Shown: positions 1 through 9,014, counted from the stretch's first letter. The stretch is DNA of 64,000 bases from Panacibacter ginsenosidivorans (GCF_007971225.1 NZ_CP042435.1:3103501-3167500), one strand, 5' to 3'. The notes: generated from the letters alone by a model not told the origin. Numbers and translations: made by a program.

Positions 1-1
1 T

Positions 2-2302
2 GGTTATATAATGGCTTATCAAAATTGCTGCAGGGCAGCATCTAAAAATCAATTTGGTGTTGAATTTACGGCCAGCGGTGTACCAGGTGTCACTTACACA
101 GCAAACATTCCGGGAAAAAATGTTTTACCTGCAGAGCATAACAGCAGCGCTGTTTTCAATCTAAAAGATACTGCCCTTGTATGTTCGGGAACTAAGTTTG
201 CCATTGATTTTGGTGCCGATGATGCAAACGGAGATTCGTTAAGTTATGCTTTTGCCTCTGCGTATAATGGCGGCATTTTTTGGTCGGATGGATGTACAGC
301 TACACCTGAGACAGGCCTTGTCTGTGAAGGTACTTGTGCGGGCCCGCCACCATATGATACTATTACTTATAATACGGCTTTTGGTTTTTCAGGCACGCAA
401 CCACTTGGCAAAGATGTTAGCATAGATCCTGTTACAGGCATAATAAGTGGAACGGCTTCTTCTGTAGCGGGACGGTATATTGTAAATGTGTTTGTATACG
501 AATGGCGGCATGGTAAATTGATCGCATCGCACCAAAAAGATTTTATCATCCGCGTAGAAGAATGCAATATCCCGAAAGCCAAACTTGAACCATCTTATTT
601 AACCTGCGATGGCTTTCATCTTAATTTTGAAAACGAATCTACATCGCCGCTTATCTTTTCTTACTACTGGGATTTTGGTGATCCAACAAATGCTTTGGAC
701 ACCTCAACAAATCCAACGCCGGGCTATAATTTTCCTGATTCAGGTATATACAAGGTTACACTTATTACAAACAGGGGAGCACAATGCTCTGATTCTACCA
801 CAACACTTGCAAAAATTTACCCGGGTTTTATTCCTGATTTTAATGCAAAGGGAGGCTGTGTATTGGTGCCGTATCAATTTATGGATCTTACCAGATCAAA
901 ATATGGAACGGTAAGCAACTGGAAATGGAACTTTGGGGATTACCCGGTAACATCAGATACATCAATCATTCAAAACCCGCAATACTTATATCCATCACCA
1001 CAGCAAACAGCAGTTACATTAATTGTAGGTGATACAAAAGGTTGTCTCGATACTATTATGAAACAGATTATTGTATATGACAAACCGCCACTGCAATTAG
1101 CTTTTAAAGACACGCTTATCTGCGCAACAGATACTTTACAATTACATGCATCAGACTCATTAGCAAATACCCCTGCATTTAGTTGGTCGCCTGCAATAAA
1201 CATTAACAACACAAATATTCCTGATCCATTTGTCTATCCAAAATCAACCAGCATTTACCAGGTTGCACTTAATGATAATGGCTGCACCGTTAATGATTCT
1301 GTTACAGTGAATGTTGTTCCGTTTGCCACACTCGATCTCGGTGCAGATACTACCATTTGCTTAACAGACAGCATCCAGCTTTTCCCTGCCACGAATGCCA
1401 TTTATTTTGCATGGTTTCCGGTAACGGGCATTAGCGATAGTAAAATAAAAAACCCTTTTGCAAAACCATTAATTAATACTGAATATAAATTGACAGCAAC
1501 TGTTGGGGGTTGCACCGCATCAGACAGCATAAAAATAAATGTGGCACCATATCCACAGGTTACTTCGGGTGCAGACACCTCTATTTGTTATGGAAAAACA
1601 GTTGTACTTTTTGCCAAAACAATAGCACCGTCTTTTGCATGGAACCCTGTAAATAGTTTATTGAATGCAAACACACTGACGCCAACTGCGGCACCTACAT
1701 CAACAACTGCATACATTATCACTGTTACAGATAATAATGGCTGCCCAAAGCCGGCAAGCGATACTACCATCATTACTGTAACCCCACCTATATCTGCATT
1801 TGGGGGCAACGACACAGTAATTGTTGCCAACCAGCCATTGCAATTAAATGCAACGGGTGGTACTTCTTATACATGGTCGCCAACTACAGGTATGAATGAT
1901 CCTTATGTAGCAAATCCAATTGTTACACTTGGTACGCAATATGATTCCATGACTTATCATGTTACAGTAAGCATTAATAGTTGTTCTGCAGGCGACGATA
2001 TAAAAGTGATCGTATTCAAAACGGAGCCCAACATATTTGTGCCTTCTGCATTTACGCCAAATGGTGACGGACGCAATGATATTATACGACCAAAAGTAGT
2101 AGGCATGAAACAATTTAATTACTTCAGAATTTACAACCGTCTGGGGCAAATGCTATACGCTACTTCAGCGCTTGACCAGGGATGGGATGGAAATATTTCG
2201 GGCACGCCACAACCCACAGGCACTTATGTTTATATGGTGCAGGCAATAGATTATACCGGTAGAGTTGTAACAAAAAAAGGTACGATTGTATTGATACGTT
2301 AA
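2..2302 (+). CDS. PKD-repeat secreted protein with type IX (type B) C-terminal sorting domain, 5' end outside window
   Basis: Large cell-surface or secreted protein whose start lies before the window: the frame is open from base 2, upstream of the ATG at 11. Counting from that ATG, a cadherin-like N-terminal part (about 40-190) is followed by PKD domains (about 195-345, with the WDFGD and WKWNFGD motifs) and then three or four Ig-like repeats built on a 'GADTTICLTDS...W.P' pattern (about 355-675). The last 85 residues (NIFVPSAFTPNGDGRND onward, with YNRLGQ, GWDG and GTYVY) are the CHU_C / gliding-motility-associated C-terminal domain that type IX secretion recognises. Known for the family: such proteins are exported through SprA and often attached to the surface. 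Ligand or adhesin target is unknown. It fits the gld genes elsewhere in the window. Confidence 0.9.
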   Translation, partial: GYIMAYQNCCRAASKNQFGVEFTASGVPGVTYTANIPGKNVLPAEHNSSAVFNLKDTALVCSGTKFAIDFGADDANGDSLSYAFASAYNGGIFWSDGCTATPETGLVCEGTCAGPPPYDTITYNTAFGFSGTQPLGKDVSIDPVTGIISGTASSVAGRYIVNVFVYEWRHGKLIASHQKDFIIRVEECNIPKAKLEPSYLTCDGFHLNFENESTSPLIFSYYWDFGDPTNALDTSTNPTPGYNFPDSGIYKVTLITNRGAQCSDSTTTLAKIYPGFIPDFNAKGGCVLVPYQFMDLTRSKYGTVSNWKWNFGDYPVTSDTSIIQNPQYLYPSPQQTAVTLIVGDTKGCLDTIMKQIIVYDKPPLQLAFKDTLICATDTLQLHASDSLANTPAFSWSPAININNTNIPDPFVYPKSTSIYQVALNDNGCTVNDSVTVNVVPFATLDLGADTTICLTDSIQLFPATNAIYFAWFPVTGISDSKIKNPFAKPLINTEYKLTATVGGCTASDSIKINVAPYPQVTSGADTSICYGKTVVLFAKTIAPSFAWNPVNSLLNANTLTPTAAPTSTTAYIITVTDNNGCPKPASDTTIITVTPPISAFGGNDTVIVANQPLQLNATGGTSYTWSPTTGMNDPYVANPIVTLGTQYDSMTYHVTVSINSCSAGDDIKVIVFKTEPNIFVPSAFTPNGDGRNDIIRPKVVGMKQFNYFRIYNRLGQMLYATSALDQGWDGNISGTPQPTGTYVYMVQAIDYTGRVVTKKGTIVLIR

Positions 2303-2403
2303 GAGATGTATTAATTAATTTGGTTTGCGGCTTTTATTTTTAGTTTCACTGAATGCTTTATTCATTATTTATTTTGCAGCGGCAGCATTTCATGGCATCG
2401 GCT

Positions 2404-2540
2404 GTTGTGTCACTCACTTGTACAGTTGGAATGATGACCTGTGAAAGGTGAAAAGTCAAAACCATTGTGCATTCTTCTCCTTTCACTTTTGTCTTTTCAC
2501 TTGCAGCTATCTGCATTGTAGTACAAGAGTGCGACGCAAC
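2404..2540. repeat. Paired intergenic repeat arms (B forward, A reverse)
   Basis: Core B GTTGTGTCACTCACTTGTAC at 2404-2423 faces core A in reverse orientation at 2521-2540. The loop between them carries its own imperfect inverted repeat of GTGAAAGGTGAAAAG type. The element follows the stop of the PKD protein. Its right arm overlaps a spurious upstream ATG (2543) of the apaG frame. Confidence 0.85.
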
Positions 2541-2671
2541 AAATGCTAAATGCTTCTACAAATGCCGGGCACAAAAACAATATCCACTTATTTTGCATCG
2601 TTGGATGTATGACCTGTATTTCAATTAAAGAATCTAATCATTACCTTTACAAGAGGCAAACGATCAGTAAC

Positions 2672-3058
2672 ATGGTATCCAAAATATCCGAAGGCGTTGA
2701 AATTAGCGTGGAGACTTTCTACCAGCCGGACTACAGTAACCCGGTGAATAATGAGTTTATGTTTGCTTACCGCATTACAATTGAGAATCACAATCACTTT
2801 ACCATAAAGTTACTGCACAGGCACTGGCATATTTTTGATAGTAATGGCCAGGAGCGGGAAGTAGATGGCGAAGGTGTTGTAGGTGTACAACCTGTATTGG
2901 AACAAGGCAAACAATTTCAGTATGTAAGTGGTTGTAACCTGCGTACAGAAATGGGCCGCATGTATGGCACATATATTATGGAGAACCAAAACTCGAAAGT
3001 TACTTTTAAAGTAAAGATCCCACCGTTTGAAATGATTGCGCCGTTTAAAAACAACTAA
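2672..3058 (+). CDS. apaG: ApaG domain protein
   Basis: 128-residue protein matching the ApaG family (DUF525), a single immunoglobulin-like beta-sandwich of about 125 residues. Visible family features are the N-terminal 'GVEISVETFYQPDYS' strand, 'FAYRITIENHN', 'LLHRHWHIFDSNGQ', 'VDGEGVVGVQPVLEQG', 'YVSGCNLRTEMGRMYGTY' and the C-terminal 'PPFEMIAP'. The biochemical role is poorly defined; it is associated with Co2+/Mg2+ resistance and Ap4A level in enterobacteria. The frame is open from an ATG at 2543, but that stretch overlaps the repeat element and has no family similarity, so the ATG at 2672 is chosen. It is convergent with gldB. Confidence 0.9.
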   Translation: MVSKISEGVEISVETFYQPDYSNPVNNEFMFAYRITIENHNHFTIKLLHRHWHIFDSNGQEREVDGEGVVGVQPVLEQGKQFQYVSGCNLRTEMGRMYGTYIMENQNSKVTFKVKIPPFEMIAPFKNN

Positions 3059-3109
3059 TTTGAAAATAAAATGTTAATTGCTTGTATAAAACAAAAAGCA
3101 TTTTCAAAT
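3058..3109. terminator. AT-rich inverted repeat between convergent apaG and gldB
   Basis: ATTTGAAAAT at 3058-3067 is mirrored by ATTTTCAAAT at 3100-3109, in the gap between two convergent genes. It could act as a weak bidirectional transcription end. The stem has no GC core, so this is tentative. Confidence 0.35.
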
Positions 3110-3133
3110 CTTCAAATTACCTAATTGATCCAA

Positions 3134-4144
3134 TTATCTCGGCTTATATTTCGCTTCTTCAAAAATTTCCTTAGCAGGTGTTTTCAATAGTTGCGGCAAA
3201 GTTCTTTTTGAATCTTCACTCATCCATTTTTTTACGATCTGCCAGCCCACAAACTGGCCAATAAAACCAGGGGATGCTTCGCCAAGCAGTTCTGTACGTG
3301 GCCCATCTGTTACATAATCTCTTGTTTGCGATGGATCTGTTATATACAATAAATTATTCTGGAGAAAGAAATTCCAGATCGTTGCTTCGCTTTCGTAACA
3401 ACCATCTAATTGTGCCTGTGTATAACCGGTTTTAAGACTGTCTGCAGTTTCCGGCAAAAATTGATCAAGCATATATAACCGTTTGCCTGCTTCTATCATT
3501 TGATATATCAATGGCTGATCAGGGTTAGCTGCAGGATAGATTTCATCCATCATATTCTTCATGCAGTTAACAGGAATATAAGCCGGCTCAAAACGACGTG
3601 ACTGATACTCTGCATAAACTTCTCTTACAAAACCTGTTTGATAAAGTGAATAATCTTTGCCAAGATATAGCTGTAAACCAACTGCAAGGCCTTCATTGGT
3701 TAATACATTGGCATAACCTTCTATAGGGCCTATATAAGTTATTATATGTTGTGGCAGTTTGTATTCGGGAAAATAATATTTTACAAACTGGCAACCTTTT
3801 GTAATTTCTTTTTGCATTTTTTCTGTTGCAGTAAAGGTTGATTGCACAGACTCATAAACGGATTTATAATCGTAAATAAATCGTTTAACTTTTTTGGTAA
3901 CACTATCAGGTATTGGTTCTATACCGAGTATGTTGTAGAGATAATCATTCAGGAATGTTGGGTATTGCTGTTGCAGTTTGTTCAAAGATGTTTCTACATT
4001 ATTTGTATCAAGTGCAAAAAAATCTTTATCAAAACGTTTTACATCTATCTGCACTTTTATATTCGAGACATTGGGAATGCTCTTTTTATCTGAACAGGAA
4101 TAAGCACAAATAATTACCAATAATGCAAATGCAATTCTTTTCAT
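3134..4144 (-). CDS. gldB: Gliding motility lipoprotein GldB
   Basis: 336-residue lipoprotein: signal peptide with lipobox ending at Cys17 (ICAYSC). It matches GldB by the N-terminal 'IDVKRFDKDFFALD' block, 'LQQQYPTFLNDYL', 'CQFVKYYFPEYKLP' and a C-terminal 'SPGFIGQFVGWQIVKKWM'. GldB is a periplasm-facing lipoprotein essential for gliding in Flavobacterium johnsoniae and belongs to the core gld set linked to type IX secretion. It is divergent from nadE, with about 79 bp between the starts. I recall nadE and gldB as neighbours in other gliding Bacteroidota, which supports the call, but no gldC follows here. Confidence 0.9.
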   Translation of the reverse strand: MKRIAFALLVIICAYSCSDKKSIPNVSNIKVQIDVKRFDKDFFALDTNNVETSLNKLQQQYPTFLNDYLYNILGIEPIPDSVTKKVKRFIYDYKSVYESVQSTFTATEKMQKEITKGCQFVKYYFPEYKLPQHIITYIGPIEGYANVLTNEGLAVGLQLYLGKDYSLYQTGFVREVYAEYQSRRFEPAYIPVNCMKNMMDEIYPAANPDQPLIYQMIEAGKRLYMLDQFLPETADSLKTGYTQAQLDGCYESEATIWNFFLQNNLLYITDPSQTRDYVTDGPRTELLGEASPGFIGQFVGWQIVKKWMSEDSKRTLPQLLKTPAKEIFEEAKYKPR

Positions 4145-4223
4145 ACCGCTAATTAACGATAAAGCGGTGAAATGATTTTGTTAATCGCGAAATTCGTGTT
4201 TTAATATTCGTGAAATTTGCACC

Positions 4224-5906
4224 ATGAAGATCGCTTTAGCACAACAGAATTATCATATTGGCAATTTTGAAAGCAATATCAATAAAATCATAAAGGCTAT
4301 AGAAGAAGCCAAGACACATCAGGCCGATATTGTAGTGTTTAGTGAATTATGTGTTTGCGGTTATCCGCCACGCGACTTTGTAGAGTTCAATGATTTTATC
4401 AATAAATGTTATGCGGGTATTGATGCGATAAAGGAGCACGCAGACACGATTGCGGTAATCGTTGGCTCACCTGCACGTAACCCTATCAAAGAAGGGAAAG
4501 ATCTTTTCAATGCCGCATTCTTTTTGTATGAGAAGGAAGTAAAAGCCGAAATTCATAAGACTTGCTTACCTACTTACGATGTGTTTGATGAATACCGTTA
4601 TTTTGAGCCTGCTTATGATTGGAAAACAATCGACTTCAAAGGCAAGCGCATTGCATTAACAATTTGCGAAGATATCTGGAATCTGGGCGATAATCCTATC
4701 TATCGCATTTGCCCAATGGATATATTAATGGAACAAAGCCCGGACCTGATGATCAACATCAGCGCATCACCATTTGATTACACACATGATGAAGATCGCA
4801 AAGCCATTGTAAAAGCAAACGTACTGAAATATAAATTACCCATGTTTTATTGTAATGGTGTTGGCAGCCAGACAGAGATCGTATTTGATGGAGCATCACT
4901 AGTATTTGATAAACATGCAAACTTATGCAAGAAGCTGTCCATGTTTAAAGAAGCCATCGAAACTGTTACATTAAACGATGATGGCACTATTGAGGCACCC
5001 ATTCTTGAAACTGCAGACCGCATTCCCGATCATGAATTGAATCCTCCAACACTGGATGAATATTTGAATATTCAACAGGTGCATGATGCACTGGTAATGG
5101 GCATCAAAGATTATTTTACGAAGATGGGTTTTACAAAAGCCATACTTGGTTCTTCGGGTGGCATTGACAGCGCAGTAACGCTGGCACTTGCATGCCAAGC
5201 ACTTGGTGCGGCAAATGTTCGTGCGGTGTTAATGCCCTCTCCTTACTCAACAGAACATTCTGTTGATGATGCAGTGCAACTGAGTAAGAATCTCAATAAT
5301 CCTTACGACATCATTCGCATCAATGATATTTACGAATCATTTTTAACCACACTCAAACCCATCTTTGGTGATTTGCCTTTTTCGCTTGCCGAAGAAAATA
5401 CGCAGAGCAGAACACGTGGAAATTTACTGATGGCCATCTCCAATAAATTTGGATATATCTTACTCAATACTTCCAACAAAAGTGAACTCGCAACAGGTTA
5501 TGGTACACTTTACGGAGATATGGCGGGTGGCCTTGGTGTGCTCGGCGATTGTTATAAACTGCAGGTGTATGCGTTGGCGCATTATATCAACCGCAACAAA
5601 GAAATTATTCCAAATAGCATCATTCACAAAGCGCCGAGTGCAGAGTTAAGACCCAATCAAAAAGACAGTGATAGCCTGCCCGATTACAACATTCTTGATA
5701 AAATTTTATACCAATACATTGAGCGGCGCATGGGACCAAATGAAATAAAGGATATGGGTTTCGATGCCGCTGTTGTTGACAGAACCTTGAAACTCGTAAA
5801 CACAAATGAATACAAGCGCAACCAGTTTTGTCCTATTATACGTGTGTCTCCAAAAGCATTTGGTGTAGGACGAAGAGTGCCGATTGTAGGTAAGTATTTG
5901 AGTTAG
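4224..5906 (+). CDS. nadE: Glutamine-dependent NAD+ synthetase
   Basis: 560-residue cytosolic enzyme converting deamido-NAD+ to NAD+ with ATP and glutamine. N-terminal nitrilase-type glutaminase domain (1-265) has the expected triad Glu41 (FSELCVCGYPPRD), Lys112 (HKTCLPTYDVFDEYRYF) and Cys148 (TICEDIW). C-terminal synthetase domain (285-560) has the PP-loop SGGIDS at 311-316, and 'NTSNKSELATGYGTLYGDMAGG' and 'KAPSAELRPNQKDSDSLPDY' motifs. Length is typical of the bacterial two-domain form. nadC, acting earlier in the same pathway, lies 1.4 kb downstream on the other strand. Confidence 0.97.
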   Translation: MKIALAQQNYHIGNFESNINKIIKAIEEAKTHQADIVVFSELCVCGYPPRDFVEFNDFINKCYAGIDAIKEHADTIAVIVGSPARNPIKEGKDLFNAAFFLYEKEVKAEIHKTCLPTYDVFDEYRYFEPAYDWKTIDFKGKRIALTICEDIWNLGDNPIYRICPMDILMEQSPDLMINISASPFDYTHDEDRKAIVKANVLKYKLPMFYCNGVGSQTEIVFDGASLVFDKHANLCKKLSMFKEAIETVTLNDDGTIEAPILETADRIPDHELNPPTLDEYLNIQQVHDALVMGIKDYFTKMGFTKAILGSSGGIDSAVTLALACQALGAANVRAVLMPSPYSTEHSVDDAVQLSKNLNNPYDIIRINDIYESFLTTLKPIFGDLPFSLAEENTQSRTRGNLLMAISNKFGYILLNTSNKSELATGYGTLYGDMAGGLGVLGDCYKLQVYALAHYINRNKEIIPNSIIHKAPSAELRPNQKDSDSLPDYNILDKILYQYIERRMGPNEIKDMGFDAAVVDRTLKLVNTNEYKRNQFCPIIRVSPKAFGVGRRVPIVGKYLS

Positions 5907-5943
5907 TTTTTTGTTACAAGCTTTTGTACTTGTGGCATCGGTT

Positions 5944-5963
5944 GTTGTGTCACTCACTTGTAC
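5944..5963 (+). repeat. Intergenic repeat arm, type B, forward
   Basis: Core GTTGTGTCACTCACTTGTAC, preceded by the family flank 'tggcatcggtt', 38 bases after the nadE stop. The next arm to the right, at 8224-8237, is in reverse orientation, so the two bracket 6016-8170. Confidence 0.8.
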
Positions 5964-6015
5964 GTCCAGATAAATAATTCAACTAAAACAAACTCACAAC
6001 CCAACTCAAAACTTT

Positions 6016-6507
6016 ATGCAAAAAACTATAGATAAACTTTTAGCATTTAAACAAAGAGATAAATTTTCTGCAGATGCCTGGGATAAAAGAGGGCTAATTC
6101 CTTCTGACGACGAGTTGTGTAAAAAACTGACAGTACTTTTTAACTCCTGTACAGATAATTTAATTAATGCAGTTAATCAAAACTATACTGAGAAAAAATT
6201 AAAAGTAATTTTAAAAACTGAACTTTCCCATTTCAATAAGTTTGACTATGACACTGAAGAACGAGAATTCATTTGCGATCTCTTTTTAGAATTAGCGACA
6301 ATTGTAAATGTAGCTTTTAATGATGCTTTGAGTACGTGGATGTATGGTTCAGTATTAACAATTCTTCTAAAGTTAAGTAGCTTTTTTCGAAAGAGTGAAA
6401 AAGTGATAGAAAAGCAATTACAAGAATGCAGTAACTGTAAGACTCAACTTGAAACCTTAATACTAAAAAACAGGAAGGTATTCCTGATACTGATTGGTTC
6501 ATCGTGA
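6016..6507 (+). CDS. DUF4844-type protein, first frame of a frameshifted gene
   Basis: The 163-residue frame starts with a block resembling the uncharacterised DUF4844 family ('KRGLIPSDDEL', 'FDYDTEEREFICDLFLELA', 'ALSTWMYGS', about 8-115). A CxxC pair (ECSNCK, about 135-141) follows. The last residues after the A-run at 6465-6470 look out of frame. Reading back one base at that point continues for 66 codons to a TAA at 6666-6668 and brings in a second CxxC (KCKNCSG), completing a plausible zinc ribbon and a 217-residue protein. Function is unknown. Similarity to DUF4844 is from memory. Confidence 0.7.
   Translation: MQKTIDKLLAFKQRDKFSADAWDKRGLIPSDDELCKKLTVLFNSCTDNLINAVNQNYTEKKLKVILKTELSHFNKFDYDTEEREFICDLFLELATIVNVAFNDALSTWMYGSVLTILLKLSSFFRKSEKVIEKQLQECSNCKTQLETLILKNRKVFLILIGSS
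6465..6486 (+). other. Possible -1 frameshift site: slippery heptamer plus adjacent stem
   Basis: The zero frame reads CTA AAA AAC, so A AAA AAC lies exactly in the X XXY YYZ register at 6465-6471. A perfect 6-bp hairpin CAGGAA-GGTA-TTCCTG occupies 6471-6486. The spacing is shorter than usual for a stimulatory stem. A simple loss of one A from an A7 run explains the same pattern. Confidence 0.4.
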
Positions 6508-6668
6508 AATGCAAAAATTGCAGCGGGTTAAATTTGATTTCACCTGGACCTGGAATTAAGCGAATCCATTTTGGGAACTACGAATGGGTCGAAACATTAA
6601 GAAAAGAAGATTATACAAAAGAACAAGCTTTGATAAGACTTGAGCAAATTAAAATTTTCAGGAAGTAA
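6472..6668 (+). pseudogene. Out-of-frame 3' part of the DUF4844/zinc-ribbon gene
   Basis: Read in the -1 frame relative to the upstream coding region this gives 'QEGIPDTDWFIVKCKNCSG', then 'GPGIKRIHFGNYEWVETLRKE' and ends 'RLEQIKIFRK'. It has no start of its own, and its CxxC complements the CxxC at the end of the first frame. It is therefore the C-terminal part of the same protein, reached only by ribosomal slippage or if the A-run has lost a base. Confidence 0.65.
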
Positions 6669-6690
6669 ACTAAGATGCAAACTCTTGTAA

Positions 6691-6918
6691 CTACTCAACC
6701 GGCAACTTCCCCGTTTCAAAAAAACTTACAATAGCAATACATAATATCGTAATTATAGAAAACAGTAAAATTAATTTTGCACGCCGCATCAGGTTATCGT
6801 TCTTTTCTGTCCATGCCACATAAGCCATGCGAAGACCAATAAATAAAATGAGTATTGTTATGGCAAACGCTAATACATAAAAATAAAAGAGTGCACTTAG
6901 AGCATCAAGTAATTGCAT
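6691..6918 (-). CDS. Small two-helix membrane protein
   Basis: 75-residue protein with two hydrophobic segments (about 8-32 and 47-66) joined by a short charged loop (TEKNDNLMRRAKL). No family recognised. It lies 34 bp beyond the start-proximal side of the SUI1-like gene's stop on the same strand, in the order nadC, SUI1, this gene, so it may be the last gene of that operon. Confidence 0.6.
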   Translation of the reverse strand: MQLLDALSALFYFYVLAFAITILILFIGLRMAYVAWTEKNDNLMRRAKLILLFSIITILCIAIVSFFETGKLPVE

Positions 6919-6952
6919 GATAGTAGAAACAAGGTAAAGAGCATATTGTTTA

Positions 6953-7297
6953 CTATATTTTCTTTGAATTACTGTAACCGTTTTTCAGCAACCAGTGCAA
7001 AACTTTATCACGCTGATCTCCCTGTATAATGATCTCCTTATCTTTTGCGCTGCCACCTGTGCCGCAAAAATTCTTTAACGTTTTGCCCAGCTTTTCAAGA
7101 TCATCTGTTGTACCAATAAAGCCAGTGATCAATGTTACAGCTTTACCAGCACGATGTTTGGTTTCTAATTTTATACGCAGCTTTTGTTGCGCAGGCGGCA
7201 ATGTTTCCTGCTCTGCATTATCTTCCGGTTCAAAACCAAAATTGGGATCTGTGCTGTATACAAACCCCCTTGTATCCGGTTTATTTTTCTTGCTCAT
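6953..7297 (-). CDS. SUI1/eIF1-like translation factor (YciH type)
   Basis: 114-residue protein with a C-terminal SUI1 domain (about 40-110): 'KLRIKLETKHRAGKAVTLITGF', 'LEKLGKTLKNFCGTGGSAKD', 'IIIQGDQRDKVLHWLLKNGY'. The CGTGG(S)-K-D and QGD motifs are diagnostic. Bacterial homologues resemble eukaryotic eIF1 and influence initiation fidelity in vitro; the cellular role is not settled. The gene sits 12 bp downstream of nadC on the same strand, so co-transcription is likely. Confidence 0.9.
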   Translation of the reverse strand: MSKKNKPDTRGFVYSTDPNFGFEPEDNAEQETLPPAQQKLRIKLETKHRAGKAVTLITGFIGTTDDLEKLGKTLKNFCGTGGSAKDKEIIIQGDQRDKVLHWLLKNGYSNSKKI

Positions 7298-7309
7298 AAG
7301 AATTGAAAA

Positions 7310-8170
7310 TTAAATAATCACTGCTTTTAAACTAAGGTCAAGGCTTTTTGCCTGGTGTATCAATCCGCCAACACTTACATAATCTACGCCTGTTGCTGCA
7401 TAAAAAATAATGTTATCAAGGTTAATTCCACCGCTGGCTTCTGTTTCAAAATCTCTATTAATAATAGTTAATGCTTCTGTTATTTGCACCGGTTCAAAAT
7501 TATCCAGCATTATGCGAAATACTTTTCCTTTACCAATGTTGCAAACTGTTTTTACATCATCCATACTTCTTGTTTCCACTTCTATTTTTAAACCGGGCTT
7601 TATTGTTTGTGTATAGTTGTAAGCTTTGTTGATAGCAGCTTCCAGCCCGCCTGCATATTCAATATGGTTATCTTTCAGCATGATCATATCAAACAAACCA
7701 AAACGATGATTCATGCCGCCACCAATTTTCACGGCTTCTTTTTCCAGTAAACGAAAGTTGGGTGTTGTCTTTCTTGTATCAAGTATTCTAGTGTGGTAAC
7801 CTTTTAGCGTTTCAACATAAGTGTGTGTAAGTGTCGCAATGCCGCTCATGCGTTGCATGCAGTTAAGCACAAGTCTTTCACAGATCAAAATAGTATGAAT
7901 AGACGCTTCTACCTCAAAAGCCTTTTCTCCAAATTGCATCGTATCCCCATCTTGCTTATATTGTTGAAAATGCATTGCAGGTTCAACAATGGTAAATATT
8001 TTCTTTGCAACCTCCACACCTGCAAGAATACCATCCTGTTTTATTTTTAAAACAGCTTTGCCCTTTTTATCAGCAGGTATGCAACTGAGTGTTGAATGAT
8101 CGCCATCGCCTACATCTTCTGCTAATGCTTCTCTTACCAGGTGCTCCAGTTGTTCATCAAAAGATTTCAT
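7310..8170 (-). CDS. nadC: Nicotinate-nucleotide pyrophosphorylase (carboxylating)
   Basis: 286-residue quinolinate phosphoribosyltransferase: quinolinate plus PRPP gives nicotinate mononucleotide, CO2 and PPi. Family motifs are 'EDVGDGDHST' near the N-terminus, 'ERLVLNCMQRMSGIATLT', 'ILDTRKTTPNFRLLEKEAVKIGGGMNHR', 'DMIMLKDNHI', 'IEVETRS' and 'EASGGI'. The reading frame opens further upstream, but the first conserved residues begin at MKSFDEQL, so the ATG ending at 8170 is used; the rest runs into a repeat arm. It works in the same NAD pathway as nadE in this window. Confidence 0.96.
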   Translation of the reverse strand: MKSFDEQLEHLVREALAEDVGDGDHSTLSCIPADKKGKAVLKIKQDGILAGVEVAKKIFTIVEPAMHFQQYKQDGDTMQFGEKAFEVEASIHTILICERLVLNCMQRMSGIATLTHTYVETLKGYHTRILDTRKTTPNFRLLEKEAVKIGGGMNHRFGLFDMIMLKDNHIEYAGGLEAAINKAYNYTQTIKPGLKIEVETRSMDDVKTVCNIGKGKVFRIMLDNFEPVQITEALTIINRDFETEASGGINLDNIIFYAATGVDYVSVGGLIHQAKSLDLSLKAVII

Positions 8171-8223
8171 AAAACAAAAGTAGGTAATCGGTTTACATGT
8201 TCCATAAAGAACAAACCGCTGAA

Positions 8224-8237
8224 GTGTGCGACGCAAC
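8224..8237 (-). repeat. Intergenic repeat arm, type A, reverse (core truncated)
   Basis: GTGTGCGACGCAAC followed by the family flank 'gaaagcatgattacaatgctgtagccgggttcataa'. It lies between the divergent nadC and GNAT genes. Confidence 0.75.
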
Positions 8238-8370
8238 GAAAGCATGATTACAATGCTGTAGCCGGGTTCATAAATAATTTCTTTGTATCAAAAAAAATCA
8301 TAGCTATGCAGCTTGTTAACTGAAGCAGTGTTTCCTTATTACACAGATTATTTAAAACATCCTGTAGAAG

Positions 8371-8877
8371 ATGAGCATGCATAATATTTCTTTGCGTCCA
8401 TGGCAGCGCGAAGATGCACAGGCGCTTGCCGCTATTGCAAATGACCGCAACATATTTAATAACCTTCGCGATCATCTTCCACATCCTTACACCGTAATGG
8501 ATGCACTGCAGTGGATTGCACATTGTAAAGAACAGAATCCTGTAATTAATTTTGCAGTTACTTATAACGGCAAAGTTGCAGGCAGCATTGGCTGTGTACC
8601 AAAGACAGATGTTTACCGCAAGAGCGTAGAGATCGGTTATTTTATTGGTGAACAGTTTAAAGGAAACGGCATTGCCACAGAAGCGGTGCGTATTTTACTG
8701 GAGTATGTGCAACATCGTTTTGACGTGGTGCGCATTTATGCAGAAGTGTTTGCACACAACAAAGCTTCTATGCGTGTGTTGCAGAAAAATAATTTTTATC
8801 TGGAAGGCATCCGCCGAAGATCTGTTGTAAAAAATAATGTACTAATGGATGATCATATTTGGGTAAAACTTTTGTAA
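8371..8877 (+). CDS. GNAT family N-acetyltransferase (RimJ/RimL-like)
   Basis: 168-residue protein with the whole GNAT fold: N-terminal 'ISLRPWQREDAQALAAIAND', central 'VEIGYFIGEQFKGNGIATEAV' containing the acetyl-CoA pyrophosphate-binding Q/RxxGxG/A signature (KGNGIA), and the C-terminal 'RIYAEVFAHNKASMRVLQKNNFYLEG'. This is the RimJ/RimL subgroup (Acetyltransf_3). The substrate (protein N-terminus, aminoglycoside or small amine) cannot be told from sequence. Confidence 0.9.
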   Translation: MSMHNISLRPWQREDAQALAAIANDRNIFNNLRDHLPHPYTVMDALQWIAHCKEQNPVINFAVTYNGKVAGSIGCVPKTDVYRKSVEIGYFIGEQFKGNGIATEAVRILLEYVQHRFDVVRIYAEVFAHNKASMRVLQKNNFYLEGIRRRSVVKNNVLMDDHIWVKLL

Positions 8878-8914
8878 TTTATTTAACCGGCTTCATTACT
8901 GCTATTATTCATTT

Positions 8915-8934
8915 GTTGTGTCACTCACTTGTAC
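8915..8934 (+). repeat. Solitary repeat arm, type B, forward
   Basis: Core GTTGTGTCACTCACTTGTAC, 38 bases after the GNAT stop, the same distance as after nadE. No reverse partner was found before the next forward arm at 15308, making this one of only two breaks in the alternation of arms. Confidence 0.8.
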
Positions 8935-9014
8935 GTTCAGTATTCCCTTCGACAGGAGCAACCGAACTGACAATCATCACATTTCATTTATATTATACTT
9001 GCTAACTTGCAATT

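Noticed and set aside
2543-2671. Longer N-terminus of ApaG
   Set aside because: The first ATG lies just inside the tail of a repeat arm, and family similarity starts at 2672.
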